Shown here piece after piece: positions 1 to 7,800 of a DNA stretch of 11,615 nucleotides. This DNA comes from Larix sibirica. Its lineage: Eukaryota; Streptophyta; Pinopsida; Pinales; Pinaceae. Both the position numbers and the translations under genes were made by a program. The stretch is taken from positions 25,195 to 36,809 of the forward strand of contig NWUY0300041610.1 of the NCBI GenBank assembly GCA_004151065.3. Reading direction: 5' to 3'. Under the pieces are notes generated by a model. It worked only from the letters and a program-made list of their open reading frames with translations. It had not been told where the DNA came from and made no database searches. Numbering within the stretch: position 1 is the first letter of the stretch; the number at the start of each line of letters is the position of its first letter.

Positions 1-1
1 T

Positions 2-100
2 AAATCTGGTAGAAACATTGAAATATGTCCTTCAGTAGGAAAAGCCAGAGAATTAATTTTGAGCAAGTTTGTTCTACAAGATTTATGTAGATATCAATAA
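2..100 (+). other. Possible terminal-exon remnant with overlapping poly(A) signal
   Basis: The first frame-2 stretch is open for 32 codons from the window edge and ends in TAA at 98-100. It contains the peptide CPSVGKARELILSKF. The stop codon lies inside an AATAAA hexamer (96-101). No domain is recognised, and 32 open codons in AT-rich DNA can occur by chance. The slightly higher GC than the DNA to its right and the adjacent poly(A) signal are the only support for a last exon of a gene lying to the left. It could equally be an intergenic accident. Confidence 0.15.
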
Positions 101-258
101 ACTGTATTAAAGTCTTTTTCTTAATTAAATATTAAAAAAATACTTTTAAAATGATAGACTCAAATAATTTTGAAATGATTTTACCGTTAAAAATAATTTT
201 CTTTTTGTATTTTATAAAATGAACAATTTTGCAATTTGCTTTATCATGCTTTCTTTTT

Positions 259-401
259 CTTATGGATATGGTTACAAACACTATGTTAAATAGTTTGTTT
301 TTCTTATAGATATGGTTACAAAGAGTGTTAAATAAATACTGTGTTAAATAATTTGTTTTTCTTATGGATATGGTTACAAAGAGTGTGTTAAATAGTTTGT
401 T
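259..401. repeat. Three-copy tandem repeat, 41-58 bp unit
   Basis: Three consecutive copies begin with cttat(a/g)gatatggttaca at 259, 303 and 361. Copies 1 and 3 are about 41-44 bp. Copy 2 is 58 bp because it carries an extra near-duplicate of its own gtgttaaata segment. The minus-strand open frame across 132-473 is a by-product of this repeat: it repeats a peptide like FNTLFVTISIRK and shows no other sign of being a protein. Confidence 0.85.
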
Positions 402-929
402 GCATATGTTACATTTCCCAATCTTAACTATATTCAATAATACATAGTTTATGCTCATACATATTCTATGCATATCTTCACTTTTGAAATGATTTTACTT
501 GAAAAGGTGTATAGGTGTTGTTATGGATTATTATGGATCAAGGTTCCGAATACATTACTTTGGTTTTGATGCATATCTAAGTTATAACTCACTTAGGGAA
601 AGGCTCCCTCTCACACACCTAAATTAGTTTGGATACCACGTTTTTTTCAAAATTTTCTCTACAACTTCAATTCTTACTTTCTATGATATTTTATACTTTT
701 GTCTTCATGTGAGGTTGTTTTTCTTCTCCTTCAACCTTAAAATCTCTAAATATAATTAAAGACTAATTTGTAAGTGAATAATCTAAACTCAATTATCAAG
801 GTGGAAAAATGCTTATAGAAATTGGTGTGATCTATAATCTTTTTTTTTCTTTATTTAATTTAAAATATTTTTAGAGATTTAATAGTCACCCTCTCTCTTT
901 TTTTAAATAACTTATATTATCTAGTAAAA
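402..929. other. AT-rich spacer, no gene seen
   Basis: No open frame of note, RNA gene or structured repeat was seen. There are T-rich runs at about 840-848 and 898-904. Either could be the weathered poly(A) tail (read on the minus strand) of the LINE that begins just to the right, but neither follows the element's poly(A) signal at the usual spacing. Confidence 0.6.
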
Positions 930-964
930 AATGAAAAAAAAATCCGCAAAAAAACCACTCTAAT

Positions 965-970
965 TTTATT
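965..970 (-). promoter_or_regulatory. Putative LINE polyadenylation signal AATAAA
   Basis: The plus strand reads tttatt, giving AATAAA on the minus strand, downstream of the RNase H remnant. Position and orientation fit the 3' end signal of the LINE. The hexamer alone is common in AT-rich DNA, so the call depends on context. Confidence 0.4.
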
Positions 971-1318
971 AATAAGTAACAAAATTACATTGTATAGGTG
1001 TTAAAAAGCATTACATAAGCCTTTTTAGGAATGTGAACATAAGATTATCTCTGCATTGGATATCCATCTAGAAGAACATTGAAATCCTAAATCACACAGC
1101 GCATAAGTACATCATTTATAATTATCCAAAATTAGGAATCTTGTATAAAAAAGAGTTCTTAGCAGATCTAACATCAAAATCCATCAACCAAGCATGAATG
1201 AATTATACTTTTTTCCCTTATGAGCCAAGAATAGGTTCAATTCCAAAACGTATCCATCCTCTTAATTTAATATCTATTTAAAGAAAGGGAGCATGATTGA
1301 CTTTAAAGCTTAGGCCTT

Positions 1319-1334
1319 ATACATGTTCATGTAT
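1319..1334. repeat. 16-bp inverted repeat
   Basis: The two 7-base arms atacatg and catgtat are perfectly complementary around a 2-base centre. It sits 4 bp from the left breakpoint of the 180-bp tandem duplication and might have favoured breakage or stalling there. That link is inference. Confidence 0.6.
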
Positions 1335-1338
1335 CTTC

Positions 1339-1697
1339 TAGTCCCATCAAGACAACACAATACCATCTTTGGACAAACCATATGTAATTTAGTTCCTCTC
1401 CCTATACACATGGTGAAAGGAAATATCATCAAAAGCATCAAATAAGACCAAAATCTCATCTCACGTAGGCTGCAAATTAATATTCCTCATAGCATGCTTC
1501 TTCAATACCTAATTAATATAGTCCCATCAAGACAACACAATACCATCTTTGGACAAACCATATGGAATTTAGTTCCTCTCCCTATACACATGGTGAAAGG
1601 AAATATCATCAAAAGCATCAAATAAGACCAAAATCTCATCTCACATAGGCTGCAAATTAATATTCCTCGTAGCATGCTTCTTCAATACCTAATTAAT
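1339..1697. repeat. 180-bp tandem duplication in the RNase H remnant
   Basis: Copies are 1339-1518 and 1519-1697, offset exactly 180 bp (60 codons). There are three mismatches over 179 aligned bases: 1385/1565, 1465/1645 and 1489/1669. On the element's sense strand, the last two are ACG versus ATG, CpG transitions, one in each copy. All four stop codons in the unit (TAG, TGA, TAA, TGA) are shared, so the duplication came after the domain had been inactivated. The low divergence suggests it is much younger than the LINE's decay. Confidence 0.95.
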
Positions 1698-1930
1698 GAC
1701 AATAAGCAAGTCCATAAAAACTTGTGATCAATTAACTTCTTTCTTGATTTCCAATAAAAGAATCAAACTTAGAACCATTAATTCAACATAATTGTTAGTA
1801 CTGTGTCCCAATCAAGTTTTAAACTTAAAGAATTGAAGATCATCTAGATATATTATTCCACTTGCTCTATAGTGCCTTGGGTTCCCCTATGTAGACCCAT
1901 CAAAGTAATCCCAAGCACATGTTCTATCTA
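1339..1930 (-). pseudogene. LINE ORF2 C-terminal RNase H domain, broken and partly duplicated
   Basis: The minus strand reads an RNase H core: WDYFDGS (Asp codon 1899-1901), NNYVELM (Glu codon 1782-1784), QVFMD (Asp codon 1710-1712), then DDISFHHVYRERN and GLSKDG. RNase H would remove RNA from the RNA/DNA hybrid during retrotransposition. The first three metal-binding acidic residues survive. The fourth, usually Asp before x-LSK in this family, reads Tyr (codon 1560-1562, and again at 1380-1382). In-frame stops include TAG at 1887-1889 right after FDGST. The C-terminal 60 codons are present twice because of a tandem duplication. The domain is non-functional, but the family call is clear. Confidence 0.85.
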
Positions 1931-2189
1931 TTTGCTCCAATACATTATGCCTTCTTGCTTTTACCTTTATATGTTATTTTAGACTTGTCTATATGTTAAA
2001 ACATTGAGTGGCACACTCTTAGGGAGAATAAATATATCTTCATATATGCTAGAATTCCTTGCTAGCTATATCTCCCATGCAATGATCACCGGAGCTTTAT
2101 TTTCCTCGGTATTGGGATTTTCATGCCATTTCCTTAGATCTTTTTCAATTGAACCTCTTGACTAGTTGTCCCTCACCCTTATTAATGGC
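1931..2189 (-). pseudogene. LINE ORF2 linker between zf-RVT and RNase H
   Basis: The minus strand still reads a run typical of plant L1 ORF2 proteins: VWKEMEPLIRVRDN, then an interrupted stretch GSIEKDLRKWHENPNTEEN, APVIIAWEI, then LARNSSIYEDIFILPK. Two stops replace what are normally Trp or Gln positions, for example between AWEI and LARN. It connects the zinc-binding domain to RNase H. The match is to remembered family style and not to a computed alignment. Confidence 0.7.
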
Positions 2190-2480
2190 TCCATCTCCTT
2201 CCAAACCTAAATTGTGTAAGGGCAAGCTATAGCTAGATGGAAGTTGGATTCTTCATATGACTTGGACATCTATTTGGTCTAGTTTTTTTCCCTTTTTCAT
2301 AGTATCCCATGTCGTCACATTAGTATTGAGCAAAAGATACATCAATATGTGTGATTTGGAAGGACATTTGAACCTTTGGACTTCCCTCCACCACCAGAGT
2401 GGATTTCCCTCTTCTTTTATGACACATAAAACCTTATATCCATATTTTGGCCTATTCCCTAGATGTATTCAATGACCATA
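2190..2480 (-). pseudogene. LINE ORF2 zf-RVT-like zinc-binding domain, broken
   Basis: The minus strand reads KYGYKVLC, then WWWREVQRFKCPSKSHIL, MYLLLNTNVTTWD, and after a frameshift RPNRCPSH and FHLAIACPY. This matches the zf-RVT region between RT and RNase H in plant LINEs, with the usual W-x-F-x-C-P-x-K motif and the H-x4-C half of the zinc site. The other half normally ends in Cys-x2-Cys; here it reads Cys-Pro-Ser-His, so one ligand is changed. A frameshift near the KKG/PNR segment and later stops break the frame. Confidence 0.8.
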
Positions 2481-3190
2481 TCAATCAGTCATATCCATTA
2501 TTAGTCTTATATTACTATCTTTGAGTTTCCTCACATAGTTATTTAAGATAACAACATCATCCTCTTTTAATACTAAATCCTCAGGTGACATCCATTCTTG
2601 AATCCAAATATAAGTCAAGGCAACATAAACTACTTGAATAAATTAATAACATCCTCACTCCATTGTAGATTGAATCATGTAATCATGCAACTCCTAATCA
2701 ACTTTGCATCTAGCTCAAGGGTCCTCTCCTACTCTTGCTTTGTGCCTTGGCACCACTTTCCACACCAACCAATTACCTATTAAAATAAATGCTAATATTG
2801 CATTGCTCCACATGACAAAAACATTGTGTAATACCCTTAATGGTCTTCTAATCTAGTCCTTGGGAAACTTAGGCAATGTATATTTTCGCATCACCACTTC
2901 GCACCATAATCTAGTCCCTTGTATCAATCTCCAGATACTTTTGGATGCCAATGCCCTTGAAAATAAGAAAATATTTTTGAGACCACATCCTCACAAGGCC
3001 TTTGCGGTTACCAACCTTTTCCATTTTACTGATGGAATTCCTCTTTTATCCCTACTTCCAATCCATACAAATATGAAACTAATCTTTTTGATTTCATCCA
3101 AGACACCCTTAAGAATCCATGCCAAAGACATCTAGTGGACAAGAGTGTCTTCTAGGATAGATTTCACAAGACTAGCCCACCTCCTCTTGA
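2481..3190 (-). pseudogene. LINE ORF2 RT thumb/connection region, heavily eroded
   Basis: Downstream of the RT palm the minus strand reads RRINVWCRRWLSRGGGLVLK, the conserved RT-thumb segment of plant L1 elements (family style: a Trp, then LSRGG). After this come fragments such as KEEFHQ, then SVMW-like and HKARVGEDP-like pieces in shifting frames. In family members this stretch links RT to zf-RVT. It carries the densest damage in ORF2, with several stops and frame changes. Plus-strand open frames here (2598-2783, 2860-3135) are antisense shadows. Confidence 0.65.
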
Positions 3191-4190
3191 TAACCATCTA
3201 CGACACCACACATTAATCCTCCTTTCCACTTTCATGATTAGCCACTTCTAGTCATTTTTTAAGTAATCATTCAACTTAAGCACAAATCCTCACCTAGGTT
3301 AGTAATGGACTATTGAGAAAAAGTGGAGATATATACCTTCTCATCATTCATAATCCCTTGAAAACATACAATAGATTTGGTAACCTTGACCATCATACTT
3401 GTGGCCATACTGTAGAGGTCCAATATCTCTTTTAGCTTCAAAGCATCCCTTTTGGTTACTTCGCAAAATATAAGAATGTCATCTACAAATAGTAAATCTA
3501 AGAGAGAAAATGTATCTCCAATATTTATTCCTTTAAATATTCCACCCCTCTTGGCCTCCATAATATCCCTATTGAGGCCCTTAGCAACAATTAAAAAATG
3601 TAGAGGAGAAAGGAGGCACCCTTGTCTAAGCCCCTTTTTCTGGTCTAAAGAAAGTGGATGTCAATAGATTGATCAACACAAAGAATAATACAGAAGTCAT
3701 GCAACTCATCTCCCAGTTTACTAAAGGTACACAAAAGCCCAAATGAAGTAGCATAAGCCATATATACAACTAGTTTACCATGTCATAACTCTTTTAGAGG
3801 TCAACTTTCAATATAGTCTCTCTTAGATTCTTTGTTTTAATAGAGTGAACGCCCTCCTGTGCCACCCCAATGACCTCATGAGTTTGTATCACATCCATAA
3901 ATACAAACTGCACACTAGAAATGGACTTAAATAATCGAGTTTTAATCCTTCTAGAGACAATCTTGGGAATTGCCTTGTATATGCAATTATCGATAGATAT
4001 TAGCTTGTACCAGCTAAAATTTATAGGGTTTTCAGGTTTGGGAACGAGTAGGATGAAGGTTGAATTAAATGCAACAATCATCTTGCTAGAGGATCGTGAT
4101 TTCTCTATGACCCCCAATAATTCATCTACCAACATGTCATCAAAATCTTAGGAAGATTTCAATTGTCCATTTGTCAAGGCCATATATTTT
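3191..4190 (-). pseudogene. LINE ORF2 reverse transcriptase domain, broken
   Basis: The minus strand reads the RT core in order: AFNSTFILLVPKPENP (fingers), LISIDNCIYKAI, a degraded QSGF-like site (VQFVFMD), HEVIGVAQEGVHSIK, motif A ILKVDL with Asp at 3800-3802 followed by a stop (3794-3796) and KSYD, then KKGLRQGCLLSPL (motif B region, about 3600-3640), and motif C LLFVDDILIFCE with FVDD at 3478-3489. FVDD is an accepted variant of the LINE F/Y-x-D-D catalytic box, so the catalytic acidic residues survive. The stop after motif A and frame changes between motifs A and B make it non-functional. This enzyme would copy the element's RNA at the nicked target. Confidence 0.92.
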
Positions 4191-4839
4191 TTCCTTCTAA
4201 AAGTAGAGGATAGTATGCAGTTCTTCCTTATAAACCTCCTCCAATAGTAATAGGTTTTCCTCATCTTCCACAAACCTAGGAAACTATGAAGACATTTTAA
4301 TTACCTCTGTTGTAGTAGCTCTTCCATCCCCTTTGAGACATCACTTAAAATGTTCCACCCCGACATTTGTTATCTTCTCAAAACTTGTATCCACTGGATC
4401 ATTTTCATTTCCCACCTTCCAATTTGTATTTATGTTTTTGCGATGATTGGCAAGTTGATGAAAAAATATTATATTCTCATCCACTTTACAAAGCCAAAGG
4501 GCTCAACGATTTAGTCTCGAAGCTTCCTCCTTTCCTAGAAGCAACTTCCTTCTTATTTTCTCAAGAATCATTACTTCAACTTTCGACCCCTCATTTAGAT
4601 ACCCTACACCTTCATTGTTATATATAAAGTCCATCTTAGCGTCCACCTTTAGCAAAATGCTACTCATTTCTTTCCTTCTTACAATGAGCCTAGGTGATAG
4701 CTGCTTGTTTAAGATTTTTAAGGTTGGCTACAAATTGAAGAGAATTAGATTCCCTCGAGGACCTATCATATGGAACACAATGACATTTGGTTAATTTAAT
4801 GAATTCCTCCTCACCAAGCCACCTAGAGTTTCATTTGAA
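4191..4839 (-). pseudogene. LINE ORF2 endonuclease-RT linker, broken
   Basis: Minus-strand fragments read WLGEEEFIKLTK just after the endonuclease, then SLQFVANLKNLKQAAITWAH, ENIIFFHQLANHRKN, and WKVGNENDPVD near the RT start. Plant L1 ORF2 proteins have a similar linker, with a tryptophan-rich helix region and a FFH-x-LAN-x-R motif. Stops and frameshifts separate the pieces. Plus-strand open frames over this stretch are shadows. Confidence 0.7.
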
Positions 4840-5572
4840 AAGGTTGGGTGGATTTTGACCACTTGGAGATAGTTTAAGAAAGATCATAATGTGGTACGAT
4901 TCTCCACCAAAAATTATCCACTGCCTTAGTCGAAGAGAATTTGATCACATGCTTAGGTATTAAAAATATATCCAATCTTTTCACTATTCTTTCATCCCTC
5001 AACCTTTTATTCCTCCATGTCATCTTGATCTCTACAAGTTCTATATCATATAACCTAGAATCATCCAGTTTCCTTAGGAAATATCCAAAGAAAGGATCAA
5101 TATGGGCAATTGGTCCCCCCATATTTATGATTTTCCTAGAGCAAAGTTCAAATCTCCACTTGTAATGAAACTACCTTCTAACATCCAAGTTCCTTCAAAT
5201 AATTTGTCCCATAAAGTAGGCTCGTCATTGTATGGTCCATGTGCATTGATGACCTTGATCTCCATTCCAAGCTCTTAAGCAAATAATTCTACCCTCAATG
5301 TTAATTCATAAGACCAACAATAGGAATAAGCCAAATTTCTACATGTCCAACTAGTAATGAGCCCCCCCTGATCTTCCTCTAGCATCTATGAATTTAAACT
5401 CCCAACTCCCAAGTATTTATCTCATATCTCTAAAAAAAATTTCGTTGTATGAGAATTTCTCTTATAGGAAGATGATATCAGGTTTGTTCACATCAATAAC
5501 CCTTTTCAAAGCCATTTTTTCGAAGGGGCCAACTAAACCCCTATAATTAAAGTTTAGAAAAATAAAAGTGAA
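4840..5572 (-). pseudogene. LINE ORF2 apurinic-type endonuclease domain, broken
   Basis: The domain begins with FTFIFLNFNYRGLVGPF (the usual WNCRGL motif; the catalytic Asn is kept), then ALKRVIDVNKPDIIFL. The next codon, normally Gln of QET, is TAA at 5462-5464. Later parts read ITSGDLNFALG (GDLN at 5146-5157), a stop at 5125-5127, MTWRNKRL, KRLDIFLI and GGESYH. The last is the SDH motif with Asp changed to Tyr, reached only after a frameshift. The enzyme would nick target DNA to prime reverse transcription. The active site is incomplete and the frame is broken at least three times. Confidence 0.88.
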
Positions 5573-6226
5573 CCCATTGTCTGCTCTAAGGACCCATTGC
5601 ATTATCAAATGTTTACTAGACATAATCTCATTCAAAGCTTTGTTTTGAGCCAAAGAAATGAAGGACTTCCTGCCTTTGCCCATAAACTTAGTTCCCCTTC
5701 TAAATTTCATTTCTAATTCCCCTTCGGTTCCCCACTCTAAGCCACCCCTCTCAATGTTCCTAGATTCAAGATTGTACTTGCCAAGGCTATATGACCCCCA
5801 TTAGCAAGCATATTCCCTTTATTAATTTCTCCATTAAGATGGACATTTAACATATAGAAGGAGTCATTTGTAGTGGCCTCAATTCCAGAACTGGAGGGAT
5901 CTCCTAAATCAATCCAAAAACCATCCAAATGACCAGATATTCAATTTAGAAATGTTTTTTTCCCAATCACAAGAAGTTCCCTCTTTTATGGAGGACCATG
6001 ACTCAAATAAAATATTGTTGTTCACAATAGGAAGTGTTTTAGAAAGCTTATGAGTTGTTGGATTCTTACTTTTCTCCATCGATGATGGAACTTGAGTTGT
6101 CATTAAATCCTTAACAACATTCAGGGGAAAAAATGGAGCATCCTCCTCTCTCGACCATACTACTTCTAGCCCTTTTTCTATGTTGATATTTTGTCTTCCT
6201 CTTTCATGGAATTATCCGCTTGACAG

Positions 6227-6318
6227 TTTAGTGGGTGAACCATCTCCTCATTGCGGGAGAACTCAATTGCAATTTAGTGGGTGAACCATCTCCTCACCGT
6301 AAGAGACCCCAATTCCAG
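6227..6318. repeat. 46-bp tandem duplication in ORF1
   Basis: A perfect 24-bp match (6227-6250 and 6273-6296) is followed by about 22 bp that still align with roughly 60 percent identity. This makes a 46-bp head-to-tail duplication. The unit length is not a multiple of three, so it shifts the ORF1 frame between the zinc knuckle and the C-terminal part. Confidence 0.8.
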
Positions 6319-6403
6319 TACCTTTTCCCTTGACGTTGTCGCCTTTTTGCACCCCATTCTCCACAGTTTTGCAAATCCAGTGTCAGTTTCGAAAAGGGAG
6401 TTT

Positions 6404-6445
6404 ACAGTTAGCCACAAGATGACCATATACATCACATTGAGAGCA
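6404..6445 (-). other. CCHC zinc knuckle within ORF1
   Basis: The minus strand encodes CSQCDVYGHLVANC, an exact C-x2-C-x4-H-x4-C spacing with the Gly before His. The flanking FR before it and KLPF after it match the DUF4283-plus-knuckle layout of plant L1 ORF1. It binds RNA in family members. It is one of the best-preserved segments of the element. Confidence 0.92.
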
Positions 6446-7020
6446 CCTAAAAATCACTCCATAATAGTCAGGCACTTGATCCACCACTTGATTTCCTACT
6501 TTCACCAAAAGGGAGGCAACCAGACCATTCCTAAGGTTGACACCCTCTAGTATTCGAGTGAGAGAAAGTGAGCTTGTCTCTTGGTATCACAAATTAACTT
6601 CATAAAATGTCCTTGTAGCAATATTGATAGACTTTAATACATCAGGAGACCATAAGTCTAGAATAAGTCTTGGTACCTTTACCCAATTTGAGGTGATGCC
6701 CACCTTCTCCATCTATGCATTAAAGAAGGATGTCGATTTCTTGAAGGATAGGGGAAACTTACCCCATTACCAATATTTGTTTGCCACAATCACTAAATTT
6801 ATTGTTGAGTAAGAGAAAAATGTCATCCAACAATGAGTTAGAAGGTAGAAAGAATGTGAGTATCCTAGGAGAGGTTGTCGATTTGCTTCAATCCACTCCC
6901 TAAGGTTTTGCTCTACCATATATATCCCATGGAAACCTCCAACAACCACCTGTTCTATCATATTCACGCCATCATTTAGTTTAACATGCTCCCCTAATAC
7001 CAGTTTAACCAACTCCAAAC

Positions 7021-7700
7021 TTTTCTAACACACCTACGATGCTTCTTCAAACTACCACCAACCAAAGGCACCTCCCTCCTTTCCCTACTAGCTATGGAAT
7101 CCTCCTCTAACTATTATTGTTGAGCCTTAAGATTGGCTTGTTTGTAAACCTCACCAAGGGCCTCCAGATCCAACTCACGCCCAATAAATTCACGATTCAT
7201 ATGTCGTTCTATCACTCTCAATCCTCCCAAGTGACCCTCTCCAGTAATCAAAGTGATACGTGGATCAAATCCAAATGGAGAAGGTTTACGGTACTCATCA
7301 CTCGGAATGCAATCATGTGACCTCCTACAATTTAGTCTATTTTATAAAAATGTTACCTACCTATTGCCATAAACTCCTCTATCACTAGTGCTCAAAAGAT
7401 GTCAATCAGTTTCCTCAAACACCGTCATGTCTAACAATAGATTTAAAGAGGTGTTAAACCCCTGATGCCCTCAAGCACCTTCATGTCTAGTAATAGATTT
7501 AAAGAGATGTTAAGCCCCTGATACCTTGAAGGTCTGGTATTTTCAACCACTCTATTTAGGATAGCTAAAGTTTATGCTTTTAAGGTTTTTTACCCAAAGG
7601 GGAATCCCCAATAACCCATCAATATGAAACATTAATATCTCTTTAACATAAAGAAGTCCATATAGATTGTCCTCCATACAAATCAACAATCCATCTTCCA
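7021..7700 (-). other. LINE 5' region / ORF1 N-terminus, poorly defined
   Basis: This stretch lies upstream of the recognisable DUF4283 part. On the minus strand it holds a 49-codon open frame from ATG at 7701-7699 to TAG at 7554-7552, beginning MEDGLLICMEDNLYG and including GLLGIPLWVKNL. It also holds a 56-bp tandem duplication, then fragments near ORF1. I do not recognise the short frame. It could be an ORF1 start, 5' UTR, or older sequence. Assigning it to the LINE rests on position and on the second element's tail ending at 7701. Confidence 0.4.
7413..7524. repeat. 56-bp tandem duplication
   Basis: Copies are 7413-7468 and 7469-7524, with seven mismatches in 56 positions, six of them transitions. 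It lies in the LINE 5' region. Two-copy 5' repeats can act as promoter monomers in some mammalian L1 elements, but nothing here shows promoter activity, and similar duplications occur throughout the window. Confidence 0.9.
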
Positions 7701-7800
7701 TTTTTTCTTTTTTTTTCACAAGAAAAAGACTATACTTTATTACAAGTATAAGAAGTACAGAAGGTGCATATGTCCATCAATACATACAGTAGCAGGGACT
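7701..7800 (-). mobile_element. Poly(A)-ended 3' terminus of a second retroelement or retrocopy
   Basis: On the minus strand an AATAAA signal (7736-7741) is followed 20 bases later by a 16-base A-run with one interruption (plus-strand T-run 7701-7716). Just upstream is pyrimidine-rich sequence including CTTCTGTACTTCTTATACTTG, split here as a C/T-rich 3' UTR of the type seen at plant LINE ends. This is the footprint of a polyadenylated transcript inserted by target-primed reverse transcription. The body beyond about 7800 is not recognisable, so the copy is severely 5'-truncated, or its right edge is unclear. It is likely a LINE, but a processed pseudogene end is possible. Confidence 0.5.

Larger units (their letters stand above)
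930..1338 (-). other. LINE 3' untranslated region
   Basis: This lies between the last RNase H-like codons and the likely 3' terminus, with no coding similarity. On the minus strand it ends with a TTAATAAAATT context; the AATAAA signal is at 965-970. The sequence past the signal is T-rich rather than A-rich, so a clean A-tail is not visible. A 16-bp inverted repeat at 1319-1334 marks its junction with the RNase H duplication. The extent is inferred. Confidence 0.55.
5573..7020 (-). pseudogene. LINE ORF1 (DUF4283-type RNA-binding protein), broken
   Basis: The N-terminal part reads GFHGIYMVEQNLREWIEANR and PLLGYSHSFYLL (about 6800-6960), as in DUF4283 proteins of plant L1 elements. After frameshifts it continues LWSPDVLKSINIATRTFYEV, LTRILEGVNLRNGLVASLLV and DQVPDYYGVIFRC, leading into a CCHC knuckle (6404-6445). 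A low-complexity C-terminal part follows, with MTTQVPSSMEKSKNPTTHKL and, near the end, MKFRRGTKFMGKGRKSF, whose open frame runs on into the endonuclease. ORF1 normally coats the LINE RNA to form a ribonucleoprotein. Several stops and frameshifts disable it. Confidence 0.8.
930..7700 (-). mobile_element. Degenerate full-length L1-type plant LINE retrotransposon
   Basis: Minus-strand translation gives, in the expected order, a DUF4283-like ORF1 with CCHC knuckle, AP-type endonuclease, reverse transcriptase, zf-RVT-like domain and RNase H. This is the architecture of plant L1-clade LINEs, which copy themselves by target-primed reverse transcription. No LTRs, integrase or protease were seen, so it is not a Ty1/Ty3 element. 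The span of about 6.8 kb fits a full-length plant L1. Many stops and frameshifts split every domain, so no functional protein can be made. Both ends are approximate: the 3' end is placed a little past the minus-strand poly(A) signal at 965-970, and the 5' end is placed where another element's poly(A) tail starts at 7701. I could not find target-site duplications. Confidence 0.9.

Noticed and set aside
132-473. 113-codon minus-strand open frame with repeated peptide
   Set aside because: It is created by the 3-copy tandem repeat at 259-401. Composition is that of AT-rich DNA (Ile, Asn, Lys, Phe) and no domain is visible.
2257-7320. Plus-strand open frames across this interval (for example 2257-2475, 2860-3135, 3921-4151, 4941-5165, 6281-6550, 7117-7320)
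   Set aside because: They lie antisense to recognisable LINE domains on the minus strand and show no domain of their own.
930-7700. LTR retrotransposon (Ty1/Ty3) explanation for the RT
   Set aside because: No LTRs, integrase, protease or primer-binding site were seen, and the order endonuclease, RT, zf-RVT, RNase H is that of L1-type LINEs.
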